A DNA stretch of 16,081 nt. It comes from Myxococcales bacterium (lineage in GTDB: Bacteria > Myxococcota > Polyangia > Polyangiales > Polyangiaceae). Every line of letters begins with the position of its first letter. Position 1 is the stretch's first letter. The notes beneath the pieces are model-generated. The model saw nothing but the letters and a program-made list of their open reading frames with translations, was not told the DNA's origin and did no database searches. Below are positions 6,926 through 13,937 of the stretch, in pieces. The stretch spans positions 1 to 16,081 of the forward strand of contig JAGQIY010001020.1 in assembly GCA_020430865.1 (NCBI GenBank), given 5' to 3'. Made by a program: the position numbers and the translations under genes.

Positions 6926-8133
6926 TTCAGCTCCGTCGGGCAGCCTGAGACGATCTGCACCTGATCGACCTTGGCGCTCTGCAGCTCCACGCAGCGGGAG
7001 CCGACCAGCTCGATGTGCGTGTCGTCCACCCAGCGCCAGCCGTCGCTGTCGTCGTTGGGAATCAACTCCGTGTCGAAGTAGACGTTCACCTTGTTCGGTT
7101 CCGGCGGCTTCTGATCGAGTTCGACGGTGCAGCTGATCGCGACCGCGAGGCCGATCTCGATCAGCGCGTCGCTCAGCGCCTGAGGGGAGTCCGCGGGGTA
7201 GTAGCGAGGATTGGCCGCGCGCGAGCGCCCGCCGGCGACGGCCAGCTGGTTCAGGGTGGCCTGGTACGGTTCGCTGCCCACCATCCCGATCACGAAGGTG
7301 TCCACGCCGCTGGCGCGCAGCGCGGCGACCCGCGCCACCGAGGGATCGCGATCCAGGCAGTTGAGCTGCGCGCCCAGCGCGAAACCTGGATCGCAGCAGT
7401 TGAGGTGTGCGTCGCACTCGAAGCCGCCAACCGTCGCGCCTTCGATGTTCAGCTGGCAGTCCGCGGCGGTGCAAGCCTGCTTGGGGTTGCAGTTGGGGCC
7501 GCCGTCGGTTGCCAGGATCACGTAGGTGCGGCGGTCTTGATCGAGCAAGGACGACTCCAGCACCTCGAACGTGGTGGACACCGGGGTGCCGCCACGCACC
7601 GGCGCGTCGTCGAGAGCGTTCAGCAGGCCGCGCAGCGTGGCGCTCGAACCACCACCCTCCGGAGCGGGTTCTCCGGCGCGCAGCCGGTAGACCTCGGCGC
7701 CCGCCGCGCACTCTCCGATGGCAGGGTTCGGGAAGACAGCGGCGCCGTAGCGCACGTGAGGTCCCACGAGCTGCAGGACGTCGCGGATTGCGTCGTGGGT
7801 CGCTTCCGCGAGGGTACGTCCGGCGACTTCCTGATTCATGCTCCCAGAGTGGTCGACGACGAAGTACAGGTTTGGGCGGTCGTCGACGATGGGGATGAGC
7901 TCATTGCCACACAGCCCAGAGGCGTCCAGGGGCGGGGGGTCGTCATTGCCGGTGTCGATGAAACCAGCGTCGTCGATGGGTCTCTGAGTGCTCGCTGGGG
8001 GCGGAGCGCGGTCCTCGGAGCTGCAACCCGTGGGCATCAGCGCGCCTGCCGCGAGCGCACCCGCGAACGCCGCCAGCCACGTCAGGGGTCCTCGACGGGC
8101 GTGATTCGGCGCTGAGCGGACCCACTTCACCAC
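6922..8133 (-). CDS. von Willebrand factor A domain lipoprotein
   Basis: 403 residues from GTG 8133-8131; a second GTG follows directly. The N-terminus is basic, then LTWLAAFAGALAAGALMPTGC; Cys37 is a likely lipidation site with an atypical lipobox (PTGC), so the protein is probably anchored in the outer or inner membrane. Residues ~38-80 are a Pro/Asp-rich linker. The VWA domain (~87-335) has a complete metal-ion-dependent adhesion site: DHSGS at 94-98, Thr183 in GGTPVS and Asp210 in ATDGG. A cysteine-rich insertion follows at 215-259 with seven Cys (215, 221, 226, 240, 246, 247, 259), suggesting disulfides outside the cytoplasm. The last ~70 residues are beta-rich with three more Cys. Such domains bind protein or polysaccharide partners through the metal; the partner is unknown. 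There is no good ribosome site, and a promoter-like sequence ends six bases before the start. It is first in an operon with chorismate mutase. Confidence 0.88.
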   Translation of the reverse strand: MVKWVRSAPNHARRGPLTWLAAFAGALAAGALMPTGCSSEDRAPPPASTQRPIDDAGFIDTGNDDPPPLDASGLCGNELIPIVDDRPNLYFVVDHSGSMNQEVAGRTLAEATHDAIRDVLQLVGPHVRYGAAVFPNPAIGECAAGAEVYRLRAGEPAPEGGGSSATLRGLLNALDDAPVRGGTPVSTTFEVLESSLLDQDRRTYVILATDGGPNCNPKQACTAADCQLNIEGATVGGFECDAHLNCCDPGFALGAQLNCLDRDPSVARVAALRASGVDTFVIGMVGSEPYQATLNQLAVAGGRSRAANPRYYPADSPQALSDALIEIGLAVAISCTVELDQKPPEPNKVNVYFDTELIPNDDSDGWRWVDDTHIELVGSRCVELQSAKVDQVQIVSGCPTELK

Positions 8134-8139
8134 CCAAGC

Positions 8140-8168
8140 AGGTTACTTCGCACCGGGTTCTGCGGCAA
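8140..8168 (-). promoter_or_regulatory. Promoter-like sequence before the VWA lipoprotein gene
   Basis: Read on the - strand, TTGCCG (8168-8163) is followed after 17 bases by TAACCT (8145-8140). Six bases then separate it from the GTG start at 8133, so a transcript would begin at or beside the start codon. The matches to consensus are partial (four and three of six). It lies in the 74-base divergent gap shared with the gene at 8208. Confidence 0.3.
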
Positions 8169-8207
8169 ACGCTGGTCCGGCGTCGCTCCGGGAGTATCGT
8201 CGTCGGG

Positions 8208-11200
8208 TTGAGCGAACCCAAGGGACAGCCGAGCTCGGAGCCTCGAGGTTCCCAGACCTCGAACCAGCACGCTGACCAGGATCGGCGCTTTCTGCGCTGG
8301 GCGTACTGGCTCGGGGCGATCGTGTGCTTGCTGTTCCTCGCTGGCCTGATGGACACACGCCTGCTGCCGCCGGTTGTGTCGGGACCGAGCGCGCCCTCAC
8401 CCCCAACCCCGATGGAAGAGCGAGATGGGCGCCTGGTGGTGGAGGCGGTGGACGGGCGAGGCTGCGTGTCCGAGGGAGATGCGGGGGCCGACGCCGGGCC
8501 AGCGGACTGCAGCTCGGCCCCGCCAGTCGCTGGTGCGGTGGTCAGGCTGTTCTTGCGGCTCGGCGATCGTTACTACGCCTCGGGTCAGGGGATCACGGAC
8601 GAGCAAGGGCGGCTGTCCCTTGAATCGTTACCGCGCGGAGTTAGCTGGGTGCTGGTGAGCGCCGACGGCTTCGCGCGGAGCAGCGCGCAGCTGGTGGTCG
8701 AGGGGCTGGAGGCTCCCGAGGACGTGCGCAGGGCGCGCGTCGTGCTCGAGCCAGCTCATGAGCTGCGTGTGCGGGTGCAGGACGAAGCGGGGAATTCGCT
8801 CGCCGACGCGACGGTGCTCGCGACGGGCGGGGACCCGCTGCCCCACGGCGGGCTGAGCGACGCCAGCGGCGTGGTGCGCTTCGAGCGCCTCGGTCGGCCG
8901 CCCTGGACCGTGAAGGCCTCCGCGCGGGGCTACGAGTCTCAGACGCAGTCCGGAGTCACGGGTGACGTCAGCTTGACCCTGAGGCGCTTGGCGTCCCTGA
9001 GCGTGAAGGTGGTGGACGTCGGCGGTGGACCGGCGCAGGGCGCGGACGTGCTGATCTCTGGCTCTGGGTTGTGGCCAGCGCGCCGCACCCGCACGGACGG
9101 CATGGGAGTCACGCGGATCGGTGGCTTGCTCTCCGGTTCCTACGATATCCGTGCGGAGAAAGGCAGCGCGGTCAGTCACACCTTGATCGGCCACCAGATC
9201 ACCAAGGGCGAACACTCGGAGGTAACGCTGCAGTTGCTCCCCGGGCGCATGGTGCAGGTGGTGGTGAGCGGGGGTAGCGAGGCCGACAGCGAGCTGGTCC
9301 AGGGTGCCGACGTTGTGCTCACCGAGTACGGCCTGTCTTCGTTTCCTCTCCAAGGCACGACCGGGAGTGATGGCGCGGTCAGCCTCGGACCGATCGCGCC
9401 TGGGCCCGCCAGCGTCTCCGCCAGGGCGACCGGCTATGTCGCGCGTGGCGGCGTGGCAGTGCCCGAGAAGCTCGATGGACCGGTCAAGGTCACGCTGCTG
9501 AAGGGGGCGACGCTCATCGGGCTGGTCAAGGACACGAACGACAACCCCGTGGATGGTGCGTCCATCGAGATCATCGGCACGGACATCGACGGCATGCCCG
9601 TGGCCGAGACACCTCAGCTGACGGCGTTTCGCGATGCGCATTTCGCCTGGGCGCTGGCGGGACCCAGCCCGCTGATACCCGCTGGGGAGCTCGGTGTGAT
9701 GCCTGGGCCGATTCCGCCAATCCCCAAGGACTGGTCGTCCGGTTCCGTGGGGATGCAGATGCCGGCGTCTGACCAGGGCCGGGAGGCTGACTACGTGCCC
9801 TGGGTGACCGGCCTGGACGGTCGCTTCAGGGCGCACCCGGTCACTCCGGGGCGCGTGCGGGCGTTGGTCCGGCACCCGGCTTACGTCGAGGGCATCAGTG
9901 ACGTGGTGACCCTCGGGCCGGGGGGGGAAGCCGAGGTGGAGGTGGTGCTCAAGGCAGGGGGCACACTGGAGGGCAAGCTGGTCGACAAGGCTGGCTTCGG
10001 CGTCAGCGGTGCGCGCGTCGACATCATGGCGCTGGAAGGCACGCTGGAGCGCACGACGGTCACCGCCAGCGACGGGACGTTCGCGTTCGCCGCGGTGCCG
10101 GAGCAGGTGTTGCTCAACGTCTACCGTCCAGAGGACTTCGATCGGGTAGTCATCAAGCAGGTGATCGAGGTCCCCGAAGGGGAGAGAAAGGAGATCGAGA
10201 TCACCCTGCCAGAGGAGCGCGACCCAGTGCTCGTGCGCGTGGAGACCGGACGCGGAGAGCCCGTCGGGATGGCGCAGGTCAGTGTCCTCAGCCTGGATCC
10301 CGCGGAGCCGTTGCGCGCGACGTTCTTCAGTGACGAGCGAGGCGAAGTGACGGTGGAAGACGCTCGGGGGCTGCCACTCGAGATCGTCGTCACCGCGCCG
10401 GGCTTCGCTAGAGCGCAGGTCCAGCTGCAGACGGCGCCGGAGGAATACACCGTGAGCCTGGACACGGCGGTGAGCGTCGTGGGCCAGGTGACGGCGGTGC
10501 GCGGTCGGCGCTTCGTGGAGGGAGCCAACGTGCTCTTGATCAGCGGCGGTGATCAGAAGGGAGCCATCACGGACTCTGAAGGAAAATTCCTTATGGAAAA
10601 TGTGACTCCGGGACCCGGGCGTCTGGTGGTCAGTCATCCTGAGTTCGCACGCGTGGAGCGCAGCGTGACCATCGAGCGCACGGATCGGGACGATCGTCCC
10701 TTCGAGCTTTCCGCGGTGGACCTCAGCGCTCCTGGCGACGTCGAGGGTGAGGTGGTGGACACCGACGGTGAGCCGGTCGCAGGCGCGCGGGTTGCGGTCG
10801 ATGTCGCGCCTGCATTCCTGCCGGTTGGTGCCCTGCCGCCTGGAGTCGCGGTCACCGACGCGAAGGGTCACTTCAGGTTGCGCGGCCTGAGCGCAGGCCC
10901 CGTGTTGCTCGAGGCCTATGCGGCCGAGGTCGGCCGCGGTCAGATCAAGGCCGAGGTGGACGAAGGCGACGTCACTCGAGGCGTGCACATCGTGCTGAAC
11001 CTGCCGGTGAGCGACACGGAGCCCGCAGCGAGCGGCTCGGTGGCGGTGACGCTAGGCGAGAATGACGTCGACGCCGGCGTCGAGGTGGTGCTGGTACACG
11101 TCGCGCCGGGCAGCGAAGCGGAGCGCGCCGGCCTGTTGCCTGGTGATCGGATCCTGGCGGTCGACGCCGTCGATGTGACCGGCATGACGGACGCCCGGCG

Positions 11201-11300
11201 GCGCATGAGCGGGCCGGTGCGCGGAGACGTCGTCCTGGAGCTCGAGCGCCGCGGGAAGCGCCTCGTGCTGCGGGTGCGCAGGGAGCGAGTGAGGCGCTGA
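8208..11300 (+). CDS. Membrane-anchored carboxypeptidase-regulatory-like repeat protein with C-terminal PDZ
   Basis: 1030 residues. TTG at 8208 is the best start; GGGAG at 8190-8194 lies 13 bases upstream. Residues 1-30 are polar and probably cytoplasmic, 31-48 (WAYWLGAIVCLLFLAGLM) form one membrane anchor, and 50-72 are a Pro-rich linker. Then come about nine beta-sandwich units of the carboxypeptidase-regulatory-like (CarboxypepD_reg/CNA-B-like) type, at roughly 74-180, 183-258, 262-343, 347-430, 434-581, 584-667, 672-750, 752-835 and 843-932. Each shows the pattern 'V-x-D-x-x-G-x-P-V-x-G-A' followed by 'T-D-x-x-G-x-F-x-x-x-x-L/V-x-P-G', e.g. VDTDGEPVAGARV with TDAKGHFRLRGL. The fifth unit carries a Pro/Met-rich insertion at ~458-530. 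A PDZ domain closes the protein (~941-1026; VAPGSEAERAGLLPGDRILAVD), a fold that binds C-terminal peptides. There is no protease domain. The protein is predicted to stand in the periplasm as a long rod; its function is not known. Confidence 0.87.
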   Translation: MSEPKGQPSSEPRGSQTSNQHADQDRRFLRWAYWLGAIVCLLFLAGLMDTRLLPPVVSGPSAPSPPTPMEERDGRLVVEAVDGRGCVSEGDAGADAGPADCSSAPPVAGAVVRLFLRLGDRYYASGQGITDEQGRLSLESLPRGVSWVLVSADGFARSSAQLVVEGLEAPEDVRRARVVLEPAHELRVRVQDEAGNSLADATVLATGGDPLPHGGLSDASGVVRFERLGRPPWTVKASARGYESQTQSGVTGDVSLTLRRLASLSVKVVDVGGGPAQGADVLISGSGLWPARRTRTDGMGVTRIGGLLSGSYDIRAEKGSAVSHTLIGHQITKGEHSEVTLQLLPGRMVQVVVSGGSEADSELVQGADVVLTEYGLSSFPLQGTTGSDGAVSLGPIAPGPASVSARATGYVARGGVAVPEKLDGPVKVTLLKGATLIGLVKDTNDNPVDGASIEIIGTDIDGMPVAETPQLTAFRDAHFAWALAGPSPLIPAGELGVMPGPIPPIPKDWSSGSVGMQMPASDQGREADYVPWVTGLDGRFRAHPVTPGRVRALVRHPAYVEGISDVVTLGPGGEAEVEVVLKAGGTLEGKLVDKAGFGVSGARVDIMALEGTLERTTVTASDGTFAFAAVPEQVLLNVYRPEDFDRVVIKQVIEVPEGERKEIEITLPEERDPVLVRVETGRGEPVGMAQVSVLSLDPAEPLRATFFSDERGEVTVEDARGLPLEIVVTAPGFARAQVQLQTAPEEYTVSLDTAVSVVGQVTAVRGRRFVEGANVLLISGGDQKGAITDSEGKFLMENVTPGPGRLVVSHPEFARVERSVTIERTDRDDRPFELSAVDLSAPGDVEGEVVDTDGEPVAGARVAVDVAPAFLPVGALPPGVAVTDAKGHFRLRGLSAGPVLLEAYAAEVGRGQIKAEVDEGDVTRGVHIVLNLPVSDTEPAASGSVAVTLGENDVDAGVEVVLVHVAPGSEAERAGLLPGDRILAVDAVDVTGMTDARRRMSGPVRGDVVLELERRGKRLVLRVRRERVRR

Positions 11301-11313
11301 GAGGCGCGATTCA

Positions 11314-11342
11314 CCCCGATCAGCGCCCGCGGCAGGTCGGGG
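11314..11342. terminator. Hairpin between convergent genes
   Basis: CCCCGATC (11314-11321) pairs with GGTCGGGG (11335-11342), eight pairs with one G-T, around a 13-base loop. It sits in the 51-base gap between the PDZ-protein stop (11300) and the oppositely oriented lipoprotein stop (11352), where it could end or protect both transcripts. Neither side has a T run, so it is not a classical intrinsic terminator. Confidence 0.4.
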
Positions 11343-11351
11343 GCCGTGCTC

Positions 11352-12749
11352 TCAGAAGCACAGCATGCTTCGCACGTACGCTCGATACTTGTTGTTTGCG
11401 TCGTACTCCGCCCAGGCGACTATGTTGCCGTTCCCGGGGCCGTTGGTGAGCGCGTAGGTGCGGCGAACGGTGACATTGCTCGGCTGGTAGATGGTGTCGG
11501 CCCAGTCGATGATCTTTCCATCGCTCCCCAAGATCGAGATCAGCACATCGCCGGACAGGTTGATGGTGGAGAACACGACCGTGTTCGAGCCCTGACTCAG
11601 CTGGCTCGTCGGGCCGATCTCGTCGGTGCTCGTGATCTCCCGGCGGTACGCGACGGTGGGCGGGAGCTGCCCCCCTACGAAGATTTCGTTGATCTTGGAC
11701 GGCGGGATCTGACCGGTGAAGAGCCTGCCCGGCAGGAGATTCGGTGGCGGGCTCGTGGTCAGCCCCATCACGAAGAAGCCCTGACTATTCGCCGTGATCG
11801 TCGCCAGGCCCGTTGGGCGTGCGGCGGGGTCCTCGAAGGCGATCTTCTGCAGCGTCCCGAGCTGCGCCGCGGTAGCACCCGCCCAACCCTCGCCCTTTTC
11901 GTTCATGCCCACGTGGATACCACCGGCGTAGGCGTAGGCTGCGAGCGAGAGCGACTCGCTGGGTGGGCCATTCACGAAGTCGACGATCGGTGGACCGGCG
12001 GAGATGGTCGTCTTGCTCGCGTCGGGCTGACACTCGATCATCCAGTGCAGCCCGCCGTTGTACGACGGCAAGAACCCGCGGATGTTGCCCACACAGCTGT
12101 TCGGAATCGTGACCCCCGCCGCCGTCGGCATCAGCGGCGTGGTCAGGTCCTGACCTGCGAACGGGAGCAGGATCTCGTTCGCGCCGTTCGCGTTCTGGGT
12201 GAGGATGCGCAGGTTGTTGACGTCGCAGCTCAGGCCATGGACGTGCGAGTCCGGGAAGTCGAGAAACCAGCTTCCTGCGATGGGGTTCCCATCCTGTCCG
12301 AAGCGAATGCGGAAGATGTCGATGCCCATGCCGGTTTGCATGGCGAGCCAACCATCTTCGCCGCAGCGGGTCACGGCGATGTCCGGCTCATCGTTCAAGG
12401 CAGGACGTGAGGTGTCCGTGGTCAGCTCGGTGACCGGCCCCGGGGTACATTTCAGTCCGTTGCCGCCAGTGCCCCCGGTGCCTCCGGTTCCGGCCGCTGC
12501 GCCCGAACCTCCGCTGGCGCCCGAACCTCCAGTGGCTCCAGCGCCGCCGGCACCACTGCCTCCCGTGGCAGAGCCAGCGCTGCCGCCGTTGGCGCCGCCA
12601 GAGCCACCCTCTGCGCCGCTTCCAGCCGTGCCTCCATTCGCGCCTTGCCCTGCGGAACCGCCGCTCTCGACGCCGTTCTCGCGTTCCTTGGCGGTGCAAC
12701 CCAGGGTCAGGGTCAAACAACAGAGCGGAATCCAGAGTTGGTTGCGCAT
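11352..12749 (-). CDS. Surface lipoprotein with Gly/Ser/Ala linker
   Basis: 465 residues from ATG 12749-12747, chosen because GGAG lies six bases upstream and the product begins with a clean lipoprotein signal, MRNQLWIPLCCLTLTLGC; Cys18 is the likely lipidated residue. Longer readings from upstream starts would put that signal 21 residues inside. Residues ~28-97 are a low-complexity linker of Gly, Ser, Ala and Thr (GGSGASGGSG, TGGTGGTGG), typical of myxobacterial exported lipoproteins. The remaining ~365 residues are beta-rich with repeated short units such as WLAMQTG, NEILLPFAG, GGIHVGMNEKGEG, NTVVFSTINLSGDVLI and NIVAWAEYD, which suggests a beta-propeller, and with Cys near the start and at the very end (SMLCF). 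I recognise no enzyme motif. It follows the YceI-like gene on the same strand after 235 bases and faces the PDZ-protein gene tail to tail. Confidence 0.82.
   Translation of the reverse strand: MRNQLWIPLCCLTLTLGCTAKERENGVESGGSAGQGANGGTAGSGAEGGSGGANGGSAGSATGGSGAGGAGATGGSGASGGSGAAAGTGGTGGTGGNGLKCTPGPVTELTTDTSRPALNDEPDIAVTRCGEDGWLAMQTGMGIDIFRIRFGQDGNPIAGSWFLDFPDSHVHGLSCDVNNLRILTQNANGANEILLPFAGQDLTTPLMPTAAGVTIPNSCVGNIRGFLPSYNGGLHWMIECQPDASKTTISAGPPIVDFVNGPPSESLSLAAYAYAGGIHVGMNEKGEGWAGATAAQLGTLQKIAFEDPAARPTGLATITANSQGFFVMGLTTSPPPNLLPGRLFTGQIPPSKINEIFVGGQLPPTVAYRREITSTDEIGPTSQLSQGSNTVVFSTINLSGDVLISILGSDGKIIDWADTIYQPSNVTVRRTYALTNGPGNGNIVAWAEYDANNKYRAYVRSMLCF
12460..12667. repeat. Low-complexity repeat coding the Gly-rich linker
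   Basis: On the + strand this stretch is built of degenerate CC-rich six- to nine-base units (forms of GCCTCC, GCGCCG and CCAGTG); on the - strand it codes for Gly/Ser/Ala. An 18-base unit is directly duplicated at 12499-12516 and 12517-12534 with two mismatches. Such tracts change length by slippage or recombination, so linker length may vary between strains. The opposite strand reads as a proline-rich frame, which is a by-product. Confidence 0.7.
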
Positions 12750-12755
12750 GAGTAT

Positions 12756-12759
12756 CTCC
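12756..12759 (-). promoter_or_regulatory. Ribosome site fixing the lipoprotein start
   Basis: GGAG on the - strand, six bases before ATG 12749. It lies between two in-frame ATGs (the upstream one overlaps it) and decides for the downstream start, which also gives the proper lipoprotein signal peptide. Confidence 0.6.
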
Positions 12760-12984
12760 ATCAAGCCAAGATCCAGAGGCCCTACATCGGACGCTGTCCC
12801 GCAGCAGACCACCCTCAGTTTTGCACGTAAAAGCGCCGTGAGGCGAGCGCCGAGTGGCCTCGTTCAGCGCTGACGGCGACGCCTGGCGGCCTCCTCCCCG
12901 GGCCGCGCGGTTCCCCAAGACCAGGGGATGCACGGGGTTCCAGGGTGGGACCGCCCAGACTGTGCTGCAAAGCCGAGGGCGCCT

Positions 12985-13773
12985 CTACTTGGCGGACGCC
13001 TCGAGCTCCAGGCTGACCTGCGGCATCTTGTTCACCTTCTTGCTCAGGGTGTCGAAGGTGGCCTGCGCCAGTTTTCCGAAAGCCTCGCGCGGCCGCACGT
13101 CGTGCTTCTCCATGTCGACCGGGATCGGCTCCTTGCTCTTGATGCTGATCGACTTCGGCTTGTCGCCTGCGTACGTCACGGTCATCTCCAGCTTCGCCGT
13201 CTTCTCCACCGTCCGTTGGTGGAGGCGGAAGTCGCCAGTCACCGTCAAGTCGACCTTGCGCTCGTCGCCGCTCAGCTTGCTCAGGTTTTTCTCCCCCTCG
13301 GTCTCCACCTTCTTGACCTTGAACTCGATGTAGCGGTTCTTGGCCTTCTCGGCGTCTGGTGCATCCTTGCCGATCTCGAGCCAGTTCAGCACATGCTCGT
13401 TCTGGGTGTCGTTCTTGACCTTCTCGCCGAACTCCTGGCTCTCGTCCTTGCGCTTCTGCTGGTAGACCACGAGCTTCTCCAGGTCGATCTTCAGAAGTCC
13501 CGTGGACTTCGTGACGTCCTGCAAATCCACATAGAATTCACCGCTGGCCGAACCCGGCACGTCACCGAAGATCTTCTCGATCGGTGCGTCCATCTGGAAC
13601 GTGACCTTCGAGGCGTCGCTCTTGACCTCGAAGGCGCTGGCCGTGGTCGGCTTCGCCGCGGGTTCCAGGGAGGAGGATACCGGGGCCGCGTTCTTCGAGG
13701 GGCCCTCGTCGCACCCGCTGATCGCGAGTCCCAGACCCAGGGCCAGTGCCGGCATCCAAATGCTTCGAATCAT
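12985..13773 (-). CDS. YceI-family lipoprotein
   Basis: 262 residues from ATG 13773-13771, with a strong ribosome site. MIRSIWMPALALGLGLAISGC is a lipoprotein signal with lipobox ISGC and Cys21 as lipidation site. Residues 22-45 are a Ser/Ala/Pro linker. The YceI-like domain (~47-258) opens with AFEVKSDASKVTFQMDAPIEKIFGDV and contains SGEFYVDLQDVTKSTGLLKI and VTGDFRLHQRTVEKTAKLEM, the alternating strands of a lipocalin-like barrel with the family's typical 'G-x-F-x-L-H-x-x-x' segment. YceI proteins are periplasmic barrels, some of which bind polyisoprenoid lipids; the ligand here is unknown. The domain is slightly longer than usual owing to a Lys/Glu-rich insertion (~105-150, with QQKRKDESQEF and EIGKDAPDAEKAKN). 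A weak TTGAAA (13843-13838) and TACTAG (13818-13813), 19 bases apart, are the best promoter candidate upstream. Confidence 0.86.
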   Translation of the reverse strand: MIRSIWMPALALGLGLAISGCDEGPSKNAAPVSSSLEPAAKPTTASAFEVKSDASKVTFQMDAPIEKIFGDVPGSASGEFYVDLQDVTKSTGLLKIDLEKLVVYQQKRKDESQEFGEKVKNDTQNEHVLNWLEIGKDAPDAEKAKNRYIEFKVKKVETEGEKNLSKLSGDERKVDLTVTGDFRLHQRTVEKTAKLEMTVTYAGDKPKSISIKSKEPIPVDMEKHDVRPREAFGKLAQATFDTLSKKVNKMPQVSLELEASAK

Positions 13774-13778
13774 CGATA

Positions 13779-13785
13779 CTCCTTT
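13779..13785 (-). promoter_or_regulatory. Strong ribosome site of the YceI-like gene
   Basis: AAAGGAG on the - strand, five bases before ATG 13773. It is the best Shine-Dalgarno match in the window and fixes the start. Confidence 0.7.
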
Positions 13786-13937
13786 GCGCCGGCATGGGTT
13801 CCGGCTGGAGCCCTAGTACGCCGGTCTACGACCAGGGTTTCAAGCAGCGCTTGCCCGTCGGGATCGGAGCGGGCTTTTCTGCGCAGTTCCCGCGGTTTGC
13901 GGCGGCTTTCGTGGGCGACTCGGTCACCAGGAACGAA

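Noticed and set aside
6926..7711. N-terminal extension of the chorismate mutase by 262 residues
   Set aside because: The extension is an Arg-rich shadow of the VWA gene; GTG 6925 overlapping the VWA stop gives a normal AroQ length.
8628..10988. 786-residue open frame on the - strand
   Set aside because: It lies fully inside the 1030-residue gene, has a His/Arg/Gln-rich composition without any domain, and is the usual antisense by-product of strong third-position GC bias.
11346..12410. 354-residue open frame on the + strand
   Set aside because: Antisense shadow of the lipoprotein gene; Arg/Asp-rich, no ribosome site, no recognisable domain.
12199..12873. Proline-rich frame on the + strand (PPVPPVPPVP pattern)
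   Set aside because: Complement of the Gly/Ser linker repeat of the lipoprotein; the flanks have no domain and the real gene is clear on the - strand.
13853..13880. GCCCG/CGGGC hairpin followed by TTTTCT on the + strand, terminator-like
   Set aside because: No + strand gene ends nearby; the flanking genes are on the - strand, where the T run would be on the wrong side. The stem has only five pairs and a 12-base loop.
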